Source: an uncultured Bacilli bacterium (GTDB taxonomy: Bacteria; Bacillota_I; Bacilli_A; RF39; UBA660). From it: a DNA stretch of 25,713 bases. The position numbers and the translations under genes are program-made. Shown piece after piece: positions 23,733-25,713 of this stretch. Each line of letters begins with the position of its first letter. Position 1 is the first letter of the stretch. The notes below the pieces were generated by a model. It was given only the letters and a program-made list of their open reading frames with translations, did no database searches and was not told the origin of the DNA. Location of the stretch: NCBI GenBank assembly GCA_934098555.1, contig CAKOOQ010000019.1:1-25713 (forward strand). Reading direction: 5' to 3'.

Positions 23733-23910
23733 TTATAACAATTTTTTGAAATTTAAATCATCTGAAGACATCAAAAGTATTTTTTCTAAAGTGTCTTTTA
23801 AATAAAGAGCTAAAGATACTGAAATATTACTTTCCTTATTTGTTAAAGTTTTGAGATTTTTGATAATCTTTTAAAATGTTAAAAATTCTATCTCTTCCCC
23901 ACTTTTTTAC
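23733..23910 (-). pseudogene. Possible frameshifted small gene between the sigma gene and the cassette
   Basis: In the 205-bp gap after the second sigma gene the minus strand can be read as VKKWGRDRIFNILKDYQ and then, after one shift near the run of A, as KNLKTLTNKESNISVSLA and on to LNFKKLL with a TAA at 23733-23735. The two open pieces join into a plausible helical ~58-residue protein, but no ATG or clear ribosome binding site is visible. It may be a decayed gene, or chance in AT-rich DNA. Confidence 0.25.
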
Positions 23911-23930
23911 TTCAACTTTTAAAAATAAGA

Positions 23931-25499
23931 TTAGGATTCTTTCTTGCTTAGAGTAAGACTTATATTTTCTAAAGAAACCTGTTCTTTTTGGGCTAATAAT
24001 CTCTTTCTGAGACTCGACATTAAATTATAAAATTGATTTTTTTCTTTTTCTGTCATTTTCTTAAAAACTGGATGATTTAAATCTTGCCCATATTTGCAAA
24101 AAATAATTTGTTTTTCTTTGTCTGATAATGTTTCTAATAAAGTATCTATTTCTTCTTTTGGATAATCTAAAAACTCATAAATGGTTTGATGCTTTAATGA
24201 AGATTTTCGTGTTTTTAAAAATGTCTTCGCGGAACCACCCGCCATTAAATAATTTTTTTTATAAACCTCTAAATGTTCTAAAGATTGTTTTTCATTGGCC
24301 ATATAACCTGAATATTTTTTAATATTCTTTGCCGTTCGTAATTTTTTTAAGGCTTTAGCTTCAATTTGCCGAACACGTTCGTGAGATAAATGAAGAAAAT
24401 CACCTATTTCTTTAAAAGTATGTTCTTCACCATCGATAAATCCATATCGTAACTGTAAAACCTTAAGTTCTTTATCGGTTAAAGATGCACTTTCTAAAAG
24501 AACTTGAACATCCTTTTGCATAATTTTACAAATTACATTTTCTTCAAAGGATTCTTCGGGGGATACCACAATTTCTTCAAGCTCCGTATTTTTGTCTTCG
24601 CCAATAAAAATATTAATACTTAAGGTATCTGCTTGAATTCTAGCCAACTCTCGAACTTCATTTAAAGATATAGACATCTCTTTAGCGATTTCTTCTAAAG
24701 ATGGTGTTCGTTTTAATCTATCTTCCAACAAAGATACCGTTTTATGATAACGAATCACTTTTGCATAAACATGAGAAGGCAGGCGAATCATCCGGCTCTT
24801 TTGTTTGATAGCACTCAAAATATACTTTTTTATCCAATAAGAAGCATAAGTAGAAAATTTTAAACCCCTTTCACATTCGTATTTTTCCAAGGCCATCATT
24901 AGGCCCATATTACCTTCTTGTATTAAATCAGCCAGTGTAAGACTTTCTGAAACATATTTTTTGGCAATATTGACAACCAATCTTAAATTACTTGCAATAA
25001 AAATTCGTTTGGCTTCCTCATCATGATTTTTAATTCGTTTGGCAAGTTCTTGTTCTTCGTCAAAAGAAAGAAGTGGCCTTTTTTTAATTTCTTTAAAATA
25101 CATTGTTAAACCATCTTGCGAATAGGTATCTTCATCATCCAAAAAAAGACTATCTTCTAGAGAAAAATCTTCTATATTATGTAAAAGGCAATAGGCTTCC
25201 ATCATTACTTGAAGGGTATCATTTTCAAATATCTCAGAAAAAGCATCACTTTCAATATATGTTTTATACTTATCGGCGATTAACATAAGTAAGGACGATA
25301 AGTTAGCATTTGTTTGAAGAAGTTTTAAAGCTTTATCCAAGGTTAAAGTATAAGCTTGTTTTTTTAAAAAAATATCTAGTTTTGCCAAACTTTTTAAAAA
25401 CTCTTTATATGTTTTATTAGTTTCATTTAAATTATTCATATACTCTTCTAAAGCCAAAAGAGCATTTTCATTACGAAATGAATTATTTTTAGATTTCAT
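23931..25499 (-). CDS. Second sigma-70 family factor with duplicated region-4-like C-terminus
   Basis: This 522-residue protein is a paralogue of SigA. After an unusual ~125-residue N-terminus come regions 1.2-2 (LTMYFKEIKKRPLLSFDEEQ; NLRLVVNIAKKYVSESLTLA; FSTYASYWIKKYIL), region 3 (about 240-330) and a complete region 4 (334-388, with EIGDFLHLSHERVRQIEAKA). A further ~135 residues follow. They contain LLETLSDKEKQIIFCKYG and a MTEKEKNQFYNLMSSLRKRL helix pair (about 453-501), which mirrors region 4 but lacks its clear recognition helix. I chose ATG 25499 (MKSKNNSF), preceded by AGGTGG; the longer reading from 25562 would start near the promoter. Its regulon is unknown; the adjacent cassette is a possible target. 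Confidence 0.85.
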   Translation of the reverse strand: MKSKNNSFRNENALLALEEYMNNLNETNKTYKEFLKSLAKLDIFLKKQAYTLTLDKALKLLQTNANLSSLLMLIADKYKTYIESDAFSEIFENDTLQVMMEAYCLLHNIEDFSLEDSLFLDDEDTYSQDGLTMYFKEIKKRPLLSFDEEQELAKRIKNHDEEAKRIFIASNLRLVVNIAKKYVSESLTLADLIQEGNMGLMMALEKYECERGLKFSTYASYWIKKYILSAIKQKSRMIRLPSHVYAKVIRYHKTVSLLEDRLKRTPSLEEIAKEMSISLNEVRELARIQADTLSINIFIGEDKNTELEEIVVSPEESFEENVICKIMQKDVQVLLESASLTDKELKVLQLRYGFIDGEEHTFKEIGDFLHLSHERVRQIEAKALKKLRTAKNIKKYSGYMANEKQSLEHLEVYKKNYLMAGGSAKTFLKTRKSSLKHQTIYEFLDYPKEEIDTLLETLSDKEKQIIFCKYGQDLNHPVFKKMTEKEKNQFYNLMSSLRKRLLAQKEQVSLENISLTLSKKES

Positions 25500-25552
25500 A
25501 TTACCACCTGTTTTTACATGCATAAAGTAATGATATAACACCGCTGAACTGT

Positions 25553-25581
25553 ATCCTATCACTTTTTTGTTTTAATGTAAA
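25553..25581 (-). promoter_or_regulatory. Possible promoter of the second sigma gene
   Basis: TTTACA (25576-25581), 17-bp spacer and TAGGAT (25553-25558) on the minus strand, about 50 bp upstream of the chosen ATG. Confidence 0.45.
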
Positions 25582-25610
25582 TATTTTAAAGACCGCTTAT
25601 TTTTTACATA

Positions 25611-25694
25611 AAAAAAGCTAAGCAAACCTTTTTATGCTTACAACTGGACAGTTTTTGAAATCCTTAAAAATAGAGTAAATATACCACCTTACTC
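25611..25694 (-). terminator. Terminator(s) of a gene beyond the right edge
   Basis: Two minus-strand hairpins: TAAGCA/TGCTTA (25619-25640) followed by GC and T6, and GAGTAA/TTACTC (25673-25694) followed by a weaker T-rich tail. They probably end a minus-strand gene that lies to the right of the window. Confidence 0.5.
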
Positions 25695-25713
25695 ATATTG
25701 TGTCTTAAAATTG

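Noticed and set aside
25641..25660. ACTGGACAGTTTTTGAAA as an IS end
   Set aside because: It vaguely resembles IS3-type ends, but no transposase or partner repeat is present.

Overview
The window is AT-rich DNA (roughly 30% GC by eye) from a low-GC Gram-positive bacterium. Almost every gene has a Bacillus-type counterpart: holA, spoVAC/D/E, lexA, a YqfQ-like gene, trmK, sigA, dnaG, and hrcA-grpE-dnaK-dnaJ with a CIRCE-like operator. TGA acts as a stop (end of spoVAD and of the IS orfA) and Trp is TGG, so this is the standard bacterial code and not the Mycoplasma code. The spoVA genes point to an endospore former, or a lineage that keeps germination genes. The stripped-down operons and families resembling those of uncultured gut Bacilli suggest an Erysipelotrichales/RF39/RFN20-like organism; this placement is inference.

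Layout. 1-254: start of a membrane-anchored exported protein on the minus strand; its promoter has a run of ten G in the spacer and borrows its -35 from the end of an insertion sequence. 307-1576: a decayed IS3-family element. 1606-4409 (minus): holA, then the spoVAC-spoVAD-spoVAE operon with its terminator. 4506-5510 (plus): lexA with terminator, then a YqfQ-like gene. 5481-9176 (minus): the dnaG-sigA-trmK macromolecular-synthesis operon; SigA has a duplicated N-terminal domain. 9295-11305 (minus): a two-gene rnfC-rnfD operon that has lost expected cofactor motifs. 11384-12982 (minus): an anchored surface protein with a GC-rich block near its C-terminus. 13198-14085 (plus): a single Rpn/PD-(D/E)XK nuclease gene. 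14156-20808 (minus): heat-shock operon hrcA-grpE-orf92-dnaK-pepF-dnaJ, with pepF and an unknown 92-residue protein inserted. 20976-23644 (minus): a promoter-to-terminator cassette of three unrecognised genes (85, 712 and 83 residues). 23931-25499 (minus): a second sigma-70 family factor with an extra, degenerate region-4-like domain.

The genes fall into replication (HolA, DnaG), transcription (SigA, second sigma, HrcA, LexA), protein folding and turnover (DnaK/DnaJ/GrpE, PepF), spore DPA transport (SpoVA) and cell-surface functions. The least explained parts are the three-gene cassette beside the odd sigma factor, the reduced RnfCD pair, the 92-residue protein in the chaperone operon, and the G-tract promoter. 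No tRNA, rRNA or CRISPR array was seen. Intergenic stretches are short; the longest, 12983-13197 and 23645-23930, are described in the features.
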